Origin: Alphaproteobacteria bacterium | GTDB taxonomy: Bacteria; Pseudomonadota; Alphaproteobacteria; Rickettsiales; JABCZZ01 | Direction of reading: 5' to 3' | Assembly: GCA_013286285.1 (NCBI GenBank) | Contig: JABDGA010000007.1 | Location: 1 to 49,457 of the forward strand | Length of the DNA: 49,457 nt | Shown: in pieces, positions 1 to 9,113 of the stretch | How positions within the stretch are numbered: position 1 is the stretch's first letter | Layout of the letters: each line of letters opens with the position of its first letter | Notes under the pieces: model-generated | The model's input: only the letters and a program-made list of their open reading frames with translations | Databases searched by the model: none | What the model was told of the DNA's origin: nothing | Program-made: the position numbers and the translations under genes

Positions 1-322
1 AGACGATGCGTCTGCAGGATTCGGGCAAAAGATTATCCATGAAAAAACGGCCCAGTGTTGAAGACGGCACATGTGTCTTCTCAAATATGGCGGAAGCGTT
101 AAAGCCGGTAAAAGAACGGCTGTCCATCGGGAGTATATGGACGGAATAGGGCTGCAGAAAACGCGCGATTGCCTCCACCACCGTATCTTCCACGTCCAGC
201 GTGAAAATATAGATATCGGCCTTCTGCGCGGGAACATATTTCCGCACACCGACGACGGAAGCCAGCGTCGGCATCAGGAAATTCAGATCCGATACATAAC
301 ACACTGCACAGTCTGCAGTCAT
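1..322 (-). CDS. Glycosyltransferase family 8 protein, partial (C-terminus off the window)
   Basis: The first 107 codons of a protein that continues beyond the left edge. The N-terminus begins MTADCAVCYVSDLNFLMPTL, followed by a region rich in alternating hydrophobic residues (YIFTLD). This is the usual opening of GT8 retaining glycosyltransferases of the LgtC/WaaJ type, which use UDP-sugars and bind a metal through a DXD motif. That motif would come later and is outside the window or not obvious. The ATG is preceded by GGGAG and, further up, AAGGAGG. The gene lies 32 bases after the UDP-galactopyranose mutase gene on the same strand, so the two are probably co-transcribed. A role in building a surface glycan is inferred from context. 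Substrate unknown. Confidence 0.75.
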   Translation of the reverse strand, partial: MTADCAVCYVSDLNFLMPTLASVVGVRKYVPAQKADIYIFTLDVEDTVVEAIARFLQPYSVHILPMDSRSFTGFNASAIFEKTHVPSSTLGRFFMDNLLPESCRRIV

Positions 323-354
323 ACTATTGCTCCCGGCCTCCTTCCCTGTGAATT

Positions 355-1485
355 TCAGGCTGCGGAGGCGATTGATTTCTCAAACAACGCTAATGCCCGC
401 GCACAGGCTTGATCCATATTATAATACGCATAGTCTCCCAGCCTGCCTGCAAACCAGACCTTGCCTGCATGCTCCTCCGCCAGGGCCTTATAGGGCTTGA
501 GCTTCTCCGCCGTATCCCTGGTGGGAATAGGGTAGTAAGGCTCGTTTTTGCCGGGGGTATAGGCTTCGGCATATTCCCGGATCAAAATGGTTCCCGGCGC
601 ATTCTGATGCTGGTTGCCCAGGCGTTTGAGTTCGGTAATGCGGGTAAAGTCAAACTCATTGGGGTAATTAACCGTTCCGCTGGGCTGTGCGTATTGCGTT
701 TCTTTATATATTTCCTCGAAGCGCAGGCTGCGATAGGGCAGCGCGCCATATTGGTAGGCGAAATATTCGTCGATAGGGCCGGTAAAGATGACCCGCGCCT
801 TCGGATGTGCATCGCGGATATCCTTATAATCGGTGTTGAGCCGCGTAGTAATATTTTTGTGGGAAAGCATCTTGGTAAACATCGCCGTATACCCTTCCAG
901 CGGCATCGCCTGATAGGTATCGTTAAAATACCGATCGTCGCGGCTGATATAGACGGGGACACGCGCAGTCACAAAGGGATCGAGGTCTTCCGGGTTCAGT
1001 TCCCACTGCTTGAACGTATAGTTTTTGAAGACGTTGCGGTAAATATAATCGGCAATGAACGCGAGATCAGTATCCTTGCTTTCACGCAGCTTGAGGATAG
1101 GGACTTTTTCGCCATAACCATATGTCTCAATTAACTTGCGCGAGATATTCTCCGCCATGAAAGGTGGGAAAAGCGCCGCGATTGTATTCAGGTTAAAGGG
1201 CAGGGGGACATGCTTGCCTTCCACCACCGCCAGCACATGATGGTAATAGGGCTCCCAATTCGTGAACTGTGACAGGTAATCCCATACTTTTTTGCTGTTG
1301 GTATGGAAGATATGCGGGCCATATTTATGAATGAGAATTCCATGCTTACCGGGATAATCATACGCATTGCCGGCGATGTGATCGCGCCGGTCTATCAGCA
1401 GCACTTTCCTGTCCAGTTGCGAGGCGATGCGTTCCGCCAGCGTCGTCCCTGTAAATCCTGCGCCTACTATAATCCAATCCACCAT
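355..1485 (-). CDS. glf: UDP-galactopyranose mutase
   Basis: A 376-residue flavoenzyme that interconverts UDP-galactopyranose and UDP-galactofuranose, giving Galf donors for surface polysaccharide. The dinucleotide-binding motif GAGFTG sits at residues 8-13, followed by LLIDRRDHIAGNAYDY, a hallmark of this family. The family-typical HIFHTN segment follows shortly after, and the C-terminal WFAGRLGDYAYYNMDQ segment closes the FAD site. Length matches bacterial Glf (about 370-390 residues). The ATG at 1485 has AAGGA a few bases upstream. It is flanked by a GT8 gene downstream and a Wzx-type flippase upstream on the same strand, consistent with Galf being a component of the polymer made by this locus. 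Confidence 0.95.
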   Translation of the reverse strand: MVDWIIVGAGFTGTTLAERIASQLDRKVLLIDRRDHIAGNAYDYPGKHGILIHKYGPHIFHTNSKKVWDYLSQFTNWEPYYHHVLAVVEGKHVPLPFNLNTIAALFPPFMAENISRKLIETYGYGEKVPILKLRESKDTDLAFIADYIYRNVFKNYTFKQWELNPEDLDPFVTARVPVYISRDDRYFNDTYQAMPLEGYTAMFTKMLSHKNITTRLNTDYKDIRDAHPKARVIFTGPIDEYFAYQYGALPYRSLRFEEIYKETQYAQPSGTVNYPNEFDFTRITELKRLGNQHQNAPGTILIREYAEAYTPGKNEPYYPIPTRDTAEKLKPYKALAEEHAGKVWFAGRLGDYAYYNMDQACARALALFEKSIASAA

Positions 1486-1552
1486 TATACCTAGTCCTTA
1501 TACATGCATGCCGCTTGTAGCGCATTCCGGCTGTTACGGAAAGCCTAAATGC

Positions 1553-2845
1553 TTAGCGCTCGTCGTGTTTTGTATCGCTGATTCGTCGCATATTCCTGGA
1601 GTATAACAACACCACGGACATCGCGCCTGTGACGAAAGCCTCCGCCAGCGTGGCCGCGGCGGCTCCTCCCGCCGCGCCATAGCGCGGGCATAGGATAAGC
1701 ATCAGCAGAAAATTGATGGCCGCGGACGCCATCACAATCAGCGTAAACGCATTTTTCATCCCTAGCGGTAACATGATATTGATGCCGAGCACGTTGCTGA
1801 TGCCGACCAGGAACGGGATAGGGGATAGCCATTCCACCACCGCAACCGCATGGATGAATTCCTTGCCAAGCGCGAAGGGCACGCCCCAGGGAGCGACAAA
1901 AAACATAATGATACTGAGCAGGAATGTCAGGCCGCCCTGCCCGATGAGTGTCATCATCATGAGCTTATGCGCGGCGGCGCGATCGTGCATCAGCAGGTTA
2001 TTGATGCGTGGGAATATGGCTGTTCCTATCGGGCCGACCAGCATCTGCACGGCACGGCGGATGCGATCGCCGCCATGAAACAGGCCAGCTTCGGCATTGC
2101 CTGCCAGCATGCCTATGATCAGCACGTTGCTTTGCGTATAGAGATTAATAGCGCCGGTGGAGAGGAAGATCTTCGCGCCCGCTCGCAATTGCTTCAGGCT
2201 TCCCGCGATGTTGAAACGCAAGGGCAGCAGGCGCACCAGGCGGTTGGCGACGACAAAAGAAATAGCGCAGGAGAAAATGCCGCACAGGCCGGGAATCAGC
2301 GCTGCCATGGCGACATCCTCCGGTGTACGCACCAGCAGGAAAGTCAGGGGTATGGTAAGCAGTCTCCCCGCCATGAGGGTGGTGACAAATGCTCCCATGC
2401 GCTCCAGCCCCTGCAGGAACCAGTTGACGCTGAGCATGGCGGTCAGCGTCTGCGTGGACGCAGCCAGCAGCACTCCGCCCAGCATGCCGACCGAAGGCAC
2501 CAGCGAGAACGATGTGACGATGAACAGGATAAGAAAGGCCAGTACCCCTAACCCCATCCTTGCCCAGAATGTATCCCAGAATATGGTGTGCAGCATTTCA
2601 GGGTTGCCTGCATTACGTGCAACATCCTGAGTGGCGGTCCAGGAAAACCCCCAATCAGTGAGCAGTGTCATCAGCGATACGATGCCGAGCGCGATGCCCA
2701 TCACGCCGAAATGCGCCACGCCAAGCGTGCGCGTAAGGTAAGGCAAGGTAACCATCGGCACCAGGTACATGGCTATCTGAAAGATGAATAGATAGGAGAT
2801 ATTCTTAAATAAATTCTTACGAAATAAGTCGATGAAGATTTTCAT
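1553..2845 (-). CDS. Wzx-type polysaccharide flippase (MATE/MOP superfamily)
   Basis: A 430-residue, very hydrophobic protein with about 12 predicted membrane helices. The N-terminus (FRKNLFKNISYLFIFQIAMY, then PMVTLPYLTRTLG) is the characteristic opening of O-antigen/capsule repeat-unit flippases, in which a short basic segment precedes the first helix and the PYLTR-L loop. Such proteins move undecaprenyl-linked repeat units across the inner membrane for Wzy polymerisation. It lies 67 bases upstream of glf and 105 bases downstream of a GT4 gene, all minus strand, matching a Wzx/Wzy locus. The ribosome site before the ATG is weak. A teichoic-acid or lipid-II type MOP transporter is the alternative, but the neighbours argue against it. 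Confidence 0.85.
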   Translation of the reverse strand: MKIFIDLFRKNLFKNISYLFIFQIAMYLVPMVTLPYLTRTLGVAHFGVMGIALGIVSLMTLLTDWGFSWTATQDVARNAGNPEMLHTIFWDTFWARMGLGVLAFLILFIVTSFSLVPSVGMLGGVLLAASTQTLTAMLSVNWFLQGLERMGAFVTTLMAGRLLTIPLTFLLVRTPEDVAMAALIPGLCGIFSCAISFVVANRLVRLLPLRFNIAGSLKQLRAGAKIFLSTGAINLYTQSNVLIIGMLAGNAEAGLFHGGDRIRRAVQMLVGPIGTAIFPRINNLLMHDRAAAHKLMMMTLIGQGGLTFLLSIIMFFVAPWGVPFALGKEFIHAVAVVEWLSPIPFLVGISNVLGINIMLPLGMKNAFTLIVMASAAINFLLMLILCPRYGAAGGAAAATLAEAFVTGAMSVVLLYSRNMRRISDTKHDER

Positions 2846-2950
2846 GGCAATTGTTCTTGCTCTCTTTTCTGATGCATATGGCTATTTATATTCTGTTGTA
2901 TGTTAGGGGAAGTTTTATAGTATGCTGTACGGGTTCACACAATACCTACA

Positions 2951-4165
2951 CTATTTTTGCCTTTCCGCCATAAGCGCATCGGTAAGCGCCAGAATCTTAT
3001 GCCCGTTGGTATCCTGATCGAATTTCTGCGTATGGGTTTTGGCATAGGCGCTCCATGTTTCCAGCTGTGCCGGATTTTCAAGGACTGAACGAATGGCTTC
3101 TTCCCATGCGGCAGAATCATTCGGGGGAATAAGCTGGCCGTTTTTCCCGTGTTCGATCAGTTCTGGAATGCCGCCGATAGCGCTGCCTAAGACCGGCAGC
3201 CCCAGAACCAGCGCGTGGATGACCACATCCCCAAGCGGTTCGGTCCATATGGACGGGGTACAAAGCATGTCGCTTTGCGCCATGTAGTTGCTGACCTCGG
3301 TTTGGGGCACGTGCCCCCTGAAACGGCACCAGGCATGTTGCCCGAAGCGAGCGCGCCAGACGGCGGCATCCGCGCCTTCGCCCAGCAGATCGATCGTGAA
3401 GCGGTAAGAGGTGGCAAGCTTTTCCAGCACTTCCAGCAACATACCCACCCCTTTAGTGGCGTGCATCCGTCCTACATAGAGAAAGCGTACATGATTCGAT
3501 GATGTACGAGGCAGGGTAGCGGCAGGATAGGTATTGGCATTCAGGATGGCGGCAGTCTTGAATTTTTCCAACGGCAGCACCGAAGCTGCTTTTTCAAGGT
3601 TGGCGCATGAGGGAGAGCAAAAGGCAAGGGCGGGGATGCTGGTGGCAGCGGCAAAACGGATATGGCTTGCAACACGGCATTTTGTACAGCGCGTGGCGCA
3701 AATCTTGCCATCTTTGAACATACCGCCCCACAGGCAGGCAAGGCTCAGGTCATGCAAAAAATAAATGGCGGGGATGTTACGCCGCCCAATCTCGCGTAGG
3801 CTGTTATACCCGATGCCGGCGGGGGTATGGATATATACGCAGTCTGGTCTGAAACCCTCCAGGGCGATGGCCATCAGGCGGCGGTTTCTTGGGTCGAAAT
3901 GATCCTGCAGATACCACAAAGGCTTCCACCATTTGGAAACTTTCGTATGGTTCCAGAACGTGTAGGGTCGGGGAAAGGCAAGCCGCCACACGCGCATTCC
4001 CTCGATAGGATCGCCGTAAAGCTCGGGATCGGTTTTGTCCGCTGCGGTGATGATGCCTACCTCATGGCCCTGTCTGACCAGCCATCTGGCCAGGTTGAGG
4101 GCAGACACCTCTCCTCCTCCGTAGAAATGGGGAGGAAATGCGGATAAGACAATAAGTATTTTCAC
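2951..4165 (-). CDS. Glycosyltransferase family 4 protein
   Basis: A 404-residue GT-B fold enzyme. The N-terminal domain starts KILIVLSAFPPHFYGGGEVS, the usual GT4 pattern with a Gly-rich acceptor-side loop. The C-terminal domain carries FLYVGRMHATKGVGMLLEVL and the donor-sugar region TPSIWTEPLGDVVIHALVLG then GGIPE. In most GT4 enzymes this region contains a Glu-x7-Glu motif. Here the first Glu is present but the second position is His (EPLGDVVIH), an atypical active site. A Cys cluster near residues 150-170 (CLWGGMFKDGKICATRCTKC) resembles the metal-like CxxC insert seen in some GT4 proteins. The start is GTG at 4165 with GGTGA upstream; no better ATG is close. It probably adds one sugar of the repeat unit. 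Confidence 0.85.
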   Translation of the reverse strand: MKILIVLSAFPPHFYGGGEVSALNLARWLVRQGHEVGIITAADKTDPELYGDPIEGMRVWRLAFPRPYTFWNHTKVSKWWKPLWYLQDHFDPRNRRLMAIALEGFRPDCVYIHTPAGIGYNSLREIGRRNIPAIYFLHDLSLACLWGGMFKDGKICATRCTKCRVASHIRFAAATSIPALAFCSPSCANLEKAASVLPLEKFKTAAILNANTYPAATLPRTSSNHVRFLYVGRMHATKGVGMLLEVLEKLATSYRFTIDLLGEGADAAVWRARFGQHAWCRFRGHVPQTEVSNYMAQSDMLCTPSIWTEPLGDVVIHALVLGLPVLGSAIGGIPELIEHGKNGQLIPPNDSAAWEEAIRSVLENPAQLETWSAYAKTHTQKFDQDTNGHKILALTDALMAERQK

Positions 4166-4301
4166 GACGTATTCACCTGCTTCCAGATTCTTTTGACGGG
4201 AATTCTATAGGGAAAAACAGGAAATCATATAAATTCTTTTAGGTAATATGCTATGTGTATGTATAAGTTAAGGCCGGTTTCTAGATGGTATTGAAAATAA
4301 T

Positions 4302-5399
4302 ATGAATATCTTTCAGGAAGAAGCGGTTAAGGCGCGATTTTCATTATCCTTACATGCATTGCGGGGAATAGCGTCGGTAATAGTGTTATGCGGCCATGTC
4401 ATGCAACGTAGCGCTATGACTATGGGCGGTCTTCCTGGTGGTCATGGCATTTCAGGGATTCCATTCAATGGGAATGCGTCTGTTATCTTTTTCTTTGTGT
4501 TAAGCGGATTGGTTCTTGGGATGTCACTGGCAAAAGAAGAGCTGACCGTCATGAATTATAGTATATATGCAATAAGACGCGCTTTCCGGATTATACCATT
4601 GTTCGCCGTTACGATGATAATCGGCATGCTGTATATAGCCTTTATCGATCCCTCCATGCCGATTAAATTCGTACCGGATGGATTAACGGGATATAGTGTG
4701 CCCAACCCGCCGACATGGTCAATCTACGTCGAGTTAGTGGTGTCTGCGTTTTTACCTTTTATGGTGCTGGCAGGACGCAACAGAAGGCTTGCAATATTGG
4801 TTGGTGCAGGATTTTTGATCCTAGGATCATTTCATATCGGCCAGCACTCTCACCTGAATCTTTTCATGATAGATTTTTTTCTGGGCGTTACAGTGCTTTG
4901 GTGGGGAAGAGCATTTACACAATGGATAAGCTGCTTTAGTCACCGGATTTTCTGGTCACTTGTTGCTGTTTTATTTGGCATTTTTTATCTTCTTGGGGTA
5001 ACCGTTTACGATTCTAATTATATTGTCTTTAATTTCATGGAGACATTCTCTATCACTCCTCTGATTGCTATCGTATTCTTCTGCCCTCAGCGGTTTAAAT
5101 ACCTGGAAAGGCGTGAACTGCAGTTTCTAGGCACCATATCCTATAGCCTCTATCTTATTCATTTTTCCCTCGTGGCGTTATGTTATAATCTATTAATAAT
5201 ACTGTTCCCTGCAGCCTCATACTATCCGATAATAACTACTGCTATTATGCTTATAGGGCTGCCCTCAATGTGTATTGCCATCGCTGCCTTGTCCTATCGT
5301 TATATAGAAAAGCCGGGAATCGCTTGGGGGGAAAAAATGATTGCTGTTACTCGCCATGCACTCCATCAAGATATTGAACCGACACATCTTATCGATTAA
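4302..5399 (+). CDS. Acyltransferase family 3 (OafA/YrhL-like) membrane protein
   Basis: A 365-residue polytopic protein of the acyltransferase-3 family, which transfers acetyl or other acyl groups onto sugars of surface polysaccharides. The N-terminus has the family signature LHALRGIASVIVLCGHV, with the conserved Arg and the His at the end of the first helix. A later PPTWSIYVELVVSAF segment corresponds to the conserved W-S/E region. About ten membrane helices follow. It is the only plus-strand gene in the polysaccharide locus, and its 3' end overlaps the convergent wzy-like gene by 11 bases. The sequence is noticeably more AT-rich than its neighbours, a hint of separate acquisition. It likely acetylates the polymer made by this cluster; the sugar target is unknown. 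Confidence 0.85.
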   Translation: MNIFQEEAVKARFSLSLHALRGIASVIVLCGHVMQRSAMTMGGLPGGHGISGIPFNGNASVIFFFVLSGLVLGMSLAKEELTVMNYSIYAIRRAFRIIPLFAVTMIIGMLYIAFIDPSMPIKFVPDGLTGYSVPNPPTWSIYVELVVSAFLPFMVLAGRNRRLAILVGAGFLILGSFHIGQHSHLNLFMIDFFLGVTVLWWGRAFTQWISCFSHRIFWSLVAVLFGIFYLLGVTVYDSNYIVFNFMETFSITPLIAIVFFCPQRFKYLERRELQFLGTISYSLYLIHFSLVALCYNLLIILFPAASYYPIITTAIMLIGLPSMCIAIAALSYRYIEKPGIAWGEKMIAVTRHALHQDIEPTHLID

Positions 5400-6582
5400 T
5401 CAATTCTTCTTTACCAGGGTTCCGGTACGATACTCCCATCAACAGCCAGAGAATTGCGGCGGTTTTTGAGCTGTAGAATGAAGTGCCGCTGATGAGGAGC
5501 AGCCCTAAGCAGTATACCGCGAGCATTGCCCGGAAACGCATTCCCTGCTCCGTGCAGATAGGGAATGCGGCAAATATTATCCATAAAATAATCACGAGTA
5601 ACAGCCCAAAGATTTCAAGGCTATAAGGAATGCCGGAGTCATAGAGCGCTTCCGGAATATCCAGCCCGAAAATATGCAGTATATCCATGTGGATGAGTGT
5701 TTCACCGGTTCTCATCAACCTGCCTGAAAGATCGTCCATTCTTGCATCTGCCAGTCCCATATGCGTATAGAGCATAAGGCCAGAAAGGGTAAGCACGGGC
5801 AATAGCAGTAGTACTGCCGGTTTCTGGGTAAGGGGGAATAACCGCACCAGCATCAGCAGAAACAGGATCATGCTGGCAAAACGCGAATCAGAGGCGATGA
5901 CAAGCACCACAGCGACGATGAAATGCCCTATGCCTTTGCGCCAGTCTTGTCGATCGAAACTCAACGCCCACATCCCCACAATCACGGCATAATTGCCCAT
6001 GGAAACCGGCTCCAGAAATACAGATGACACACGCAGATCACCAAGGAAGGGCAGTAAGTTACGTCCTCCGGGCCGTATTCCGCTGATAAACACATTCGTT
6101 TGCGCATGGGCCATATCGGATTCTGTCGCCATCTCGCGCGCCATATAATAATGCAGAATGTCGAATTGCTTGAGATACGTGTCGGTAAATGCATATTCAA
6201 AAAAGCCGAAAAACAGCACAATGGTGGAAAGGTACCAGACAATTTTATTGGCGTCGTCTCTATGGTTAATGGATTGTCCTAACCAGAAGAAAACCAGTAT
6301 GATGAGTATATTGCGCGGCCCCAGCGTGTCCGTTTCCCCCCTCATGGCCCATAACGCGGCAAAATAAGCTGCCAGGAAAGCCAACAATGCCATATTACCT
6401 AAGGGACGCCGGGGAAGCACGCGGCATGTAACTGCCATGACGATACAGGCTTCCGTCGCCGCTACAATATTATTGGATATGGATATGCCGTGTGTATTGA
6501 GAAAACATAATACAACCTGATAGCATGCCAGCGCAACGATGGTAGCCAATGAGAAACGGTAGTTAAAGAGTGCTTCGCTCAT
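5389..6582 (-). CDS. O-antigen/exopolysaccharide polymerase-like membrane protein (Wzy-like)
   Basis: A 397-residue protein with about ten hydrophobic segments and a large periplasmic loop in the second half (about residues 130-190 and 270-320). This is the architecture of Wzy polymerases and O-antigen ligases (WaaL). Sequence identity among Wzy proteins is very low, so the call rests on topology and position. It lies between a GT4 gene, whose stop codon overlaps its start (ATGA), and the convergent acyltransferase, inside a locus that also has Wzx, Wza-like and initiating transferase genes. An Arg-rich motif ISGIRPGGRNLLPFLGDLRV and the following FLEPVSMGN resemble the conserved loop of exopolysaccharide polymerases. 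Ligase activity cannot be excluded. Confidence 0.7.
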   Translation of the reverse strand: MSEALFNYRFSLATIVALACYQVVLCFLNTHGISISNNIVAATEACIVMAVTCRVLPRRPLGNMALLAFLAAYFAALWAMRGETDTLGPRNILIILVFFWLGQSINHRDDANKIVWYLSTIVLFFGFFEYAFTDTYLKQFDILHYYMAREMATESDMAHAQTNVFISGIRPGGRNLLPFLGDLRVSSVFLEPVSMGNYAVIVGMWALSFDRQDWRKGIGHFIVAVVLVIASDSRFASMILFLLMLVRLFPLTQKPAVLLLLPVLTLSGLMLYTHMGLADARMDDLSGRLMRTGETLIHMDILHIFGLDIPEALYDSGIPYSLEIFGLLLVIILWIIFAAFPICTEQGMRFRAMLAVYCLGLLLISGTSFYSSKTAAILWLLMGVSYRNPGKEELINR

Positions 6583-7703
6583 CCGTGCCTGATTCCCAAA
6601 CTATCCTCATACACGCTGAGGAATCGCAGTGCCACGTCATCCCAGGCGTAATGCTTTGCCAGCGTCATGCAGCGGTTGCGCAACGTCTGAGTATCACCCA
6701 CCAGAGTCTGGTGGAAAGCTTCAATTGAGACAGCGGATGCCATAAGGTCCGACGGATCAATCCGACCGCCAAATTCCAGCTCCTTAAGCAGCCTCTCAAA
6801 AGGCGGGATAGGGCTTAGTAATGGCACCAACCCTGCAGACAGGCCTTCCACAATGCTGATGCCGAACCCTTCATAGTCCGACGCAGAGACGATATAACTT
6901 GCGGACGTGATCAACTGCCTGATACCGTCCTCACCGGGGGAAATATGGATATGCACCGCATCTTCCACCTGTAGCTTGCGCACGGTAGCCTGTAATGTAT
7001 TCATATCGTCGTCTGATGGCAGGCCGACAATGTGCAGGCGCCAGTCCGTACCCAGCTTTCTGAGTTCACTCACCAGCGCAATCAGCAAGGGCACCCGTTT
7101 GTTTCTCGACCACCTGCCGATGAAAATCATGGTTCTTTCGGCGGATTTACTTCCGCAATCGTGCCACTTCTCCACGTTCACGCCGTTTTCTATGGTAATG
7201 ATATTGCCTTGGGATATGCGGCTGAATGTATTGGCGTCGTTCTCGCTGGAAGCGCATATGTAGCGGTATGCGCGGCAGGAAAGCCTCGTGACGGTCTGGA
7301 AGAATATTTTTTTCAGCCGTGCGGCAAAGCGTGTATGAAAAAAACCTCCATGCGTGGAAGCCACAAGAGGCTTATGATGCAGGAATTGTGTCCATGCCAG
7401 AAAGTCAAAAAAGAAATCGATGGCGTGCACATGTACGATATCTGCAGTCTGGATGGTTTTCATCACACCGAATGCCAGCGGATAGCGGGTAGAACCGAAC
7501 CAGGGAATCCGGGTGACTTCAATTCCGTCAATCACTTCCTCTGCCGGCAATATGACCGCAGGGGCGGAGAAAATCCTGTCCAGGGTCACTACCCTGACAT
7601 GCACGCCCGGCATCTGTGATAGTTTTCCGCAAAGATTCCTAACCACATCTTCAAGGCCGCCAACGGAAGGAGGATATTGGCGTATTACGTGAACAACTTC
7701 CAT
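6579..7703 (-). CDS. Glycosyltransferase family 4 protein
   Basis: A 374-residue GT-B enzyme. The N-terminal half opens VVHVIRQYPPSVGGLEDVVR, the Gly-Gly-x-E/D loop typical of GT4. The C-terminal half has IFIGRWSRNKRVPLLIALVS and the donor-site segment SASDYEGFGISIVEGLSAG, in which the Glu-x7-Glu pair (EGFGISIVE) is intact, unlike the GT4 encoded at 2951-4165. GAGG lies upstream of the ATG at 7703. The 3' end overlaps the wzy-like gene by four bases (ATGA), so the two are translationally coupled. The predicted role is addition of a sugar to the lipid-linked repeat unit at the cytoplasmic face of the membrane. Donor and linkage are unknown. Confidence 0.85.
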   Translation of the reverse strand: MEVVHVIRQYPPSVGGLEDVVRNLCGKLSQMPGVHVRVVTLDRIFSAPAVILPAEEVIDGIEVTRIPWFGSTRYPLAFGVMKTIQTADIVHVHAIDFFFDFLAWTQFLHHKPLVASTHGGFFHTRFAARLKKIFFQTVTRLSCRAYRYICASSENDANTFSRISQGNIITIENGVNVEKWHDCGSKSAERTMIFIGRWSRNKRVPLLIALVSELRKLGTDWRLHIVGLPSDDDMNTLQATVRKLQVEDAVHIHISPGEDGIRQLITSASYIVSASDYEGFGISIVEGLSAGLVPLLSPIPPFERLLKELEFGGRIDPSDLMASAVSIEAFHQTLVGDTQTLRNRCMTLAKHYAWDDVALRFLSVYEDSLGIRHG

Positions 7704-7805
7704 CAGGCTTCCTCTGCAACTCTACTGCGACGGAAAATCTGCTTGCAAATTCCGTACTCAAAACTCACGTACTTTATTTTTGCCATATTGGGATAAGGCC
7801 GCGCG

Positions 7806-8543
7806 CTATCTGCTAAATACACTCGTCTGCGGACTAAGCGCGTAGCTAAATCCAAACGGCACAAATTGCTGCACATATTGCTGGAAGTAAAGATAGACAT
7901 CGCCAACCCCGCTGCGCGGGACGTACACCACATCGTAGCTTGCCAGCCGTACATCACTTTTGGGATCTTCTCCTGAGGCTGCGGCTTTATAGTTAGCGGA
8001 ATACACTTCCTGTGTCTCCCCATCTCCCCGGCGGATAATGATGAGGTTATCCGGCTGCGCGGAGTTCTTTAACCCGCCCGCCCTTGCAATCGCCTGCAAT
8101 AACGTAAGGTTTGGCCCGGAACTGATAAATTCGCCCGGACTGTTTACTTCGCCTGCCACATATACACGGCTGGGAGCGGATGAGCGTATAATCACTCCCA
8201 TATATTTAGTGTCTTTCAGGACATCGGCATATTTTTCCTTGAGCACTTCCTTCAATTCCTTGACGGTAAGGCCATAGGCAAGCGTATCGTCCACATAAGT
8301 AGTGGAAATCATGCCATCCTGCCTGACGGCGACATGCTCATCCAGCTCCGGGTTAGATGCAAACTTGATATCAATCACATCGCCTACCTGTAAGCGGTAA
8401 GGGGGAAGAACGGCGGAAGGTGCGGGAGGAGGCGTTCCGTTTTTAGAAGCCGATGGGAGACCAGACTTGGCTGGAATGCTGATACAGCTGAGTAATAATG
8501 CCGTGCAGCATAGGCTGAGAAGAAGAAATGCAATTCGTTTCAA
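7806..8543 (-). CDS. Wza-like polysaccharide export lipoprotein
   Basis: A 245-residue outer-membrane auxiliary protein. It begins with a lipoprotein signal (KRIAFLLLSLCCTALLLSC, lipobox LLSC at residues 17-20) followed by a Ser/Pro-rich linker. The Poly_export domain starts at YRLQVGDVIDIKFASNPELD and includes VRQDGMISTTYVDDTLAYGL. An SLBB-type domain follows (VYVAGEVNSPGEF and LTLLQAIARAGGL). Such proteins form the export channel for capsule or exopolysaccharide. It is shorter than Wza (about 380 residues), with one SLBB rather than two and no clear C-terminal membrane helix, as in Sinorhizobium-type exporters. The start codon is TTG; no ATG is placed to include the signal peptide. It leads the minus-strand run of polysaccharide genes. 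Confidence 0.85.
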   Translation of the reverse strand: MKRIAFLLLSLCCTALLLSCISIPAKSGLPSASKNGTPPPAPSAVLPPYRLQVGDVIDIKFASNPELDEHVAVRQDGMISTTYVDDTLAYGLTVKELKEVLKEKYADVLKDTKYMGVIIRSSAPSRVYVAGEVNSPGEFISSGPNLTLLQAIARAGGLKNSAQPDNLIIIRRGDGETQEVYSANYKAAASGEDPKSDVRLASYDVVYVPRSGVGDVYLYFQQYVQQFVPFGFSYALSPQTSVFSR

Positions 8544-8665
8544 AGTATTACTCTATTTTTGATTGGCCGCATGCAATACAAGCTTAAGGCTACCGAATCC
8601 ACCTTTTTATACCAAAAATCCACTATGCTAAAGCTATACATAACTTCGCCATACTGCAACAAGAT

Positions 8666-9055
8666 TCAATGGTAAATGCCTATAGTCTCTTCGTGATTTT
8701 TCTTTTGCTTCGCGTCCTCTTGTACAGAGTTATCCATGCATACGGCATTTCTTCTTTTTGCCTCATCTTCGCAACTTGCCCGATCCGGATACATGCATTC
8801 ATAGGACAGCGTTGCGTCAATGACGCAATAATCCCCGATATCCTTCGGAAGCGATATCTCTTCAGGATTGGCAATGCAACTGCCTGAAATCTTTGCCGCG
8901 CGCCGCCTGCATGCCGCCACATCCACGTAATCGCATTGCGGGGCAACACCATCCAGTTCAAGGCAAAATGGCGCTGCAATGGAATCGTGTAGATTCAGCA
9001 GGAAAGACATCATGCTTGCTGTCATGAACCGCAGGATGGACAATTTTCTGAACAT
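8666..9055 (-). CDS. Secreted Cys-rich protein with two tandem DUF3551-like modules
   Basis: About 129 residues with an N-terminal hydrophobic stretch ending near SIAAP, probably a signal peptide. The mature part contains two modules with the same Cys spacing, C-x9-C-x7-C-x10-C-x2-N. The first starts FCLELDGVAPQC and ends SCIANP; the second starts YCVIDATLSYEC and ends VCMDN. The C-x7-C-x10-C-xx-N pattern matches DUF3551, a small secreted family in alphaproteobacteria that normally has one copy. Eight conserved Cys suggest disulfides in the periplasm. Function unknown. The start is uncertain: TTG at 9064, ATG at 9055 (chosen) or ATG at 9025 are all possible. It sits between the Wza-like gene and the initiating transferase gene but need not belong to the pathway. 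Confidence 0.6.
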   Translation of the reverse strand: MFRKLSILRFMTASMMSFLLNLHDSIAAPFCLELDGVAPQCDYVDVAACRRRAAKISGSCIANPEEISLPKDIGDYCVIDATLSYECMYPDRASCEDEAKRRNAVCMDNSVQEDAKQKKNHEETIGIYH

Positions 9056-9113
9056 ATGCCTCAACTATTAATTTATAAGTCGTTCCAAATAACTTTTGTA
9101 TAGTTTCCTATCA

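Noticed and set aside
1850-2551. Plus-strand reading frame opposite the flippase gene
   Set aside because: It is a low-complexity Gln/His-rich shadow of a clear membrane protein on the other strand.
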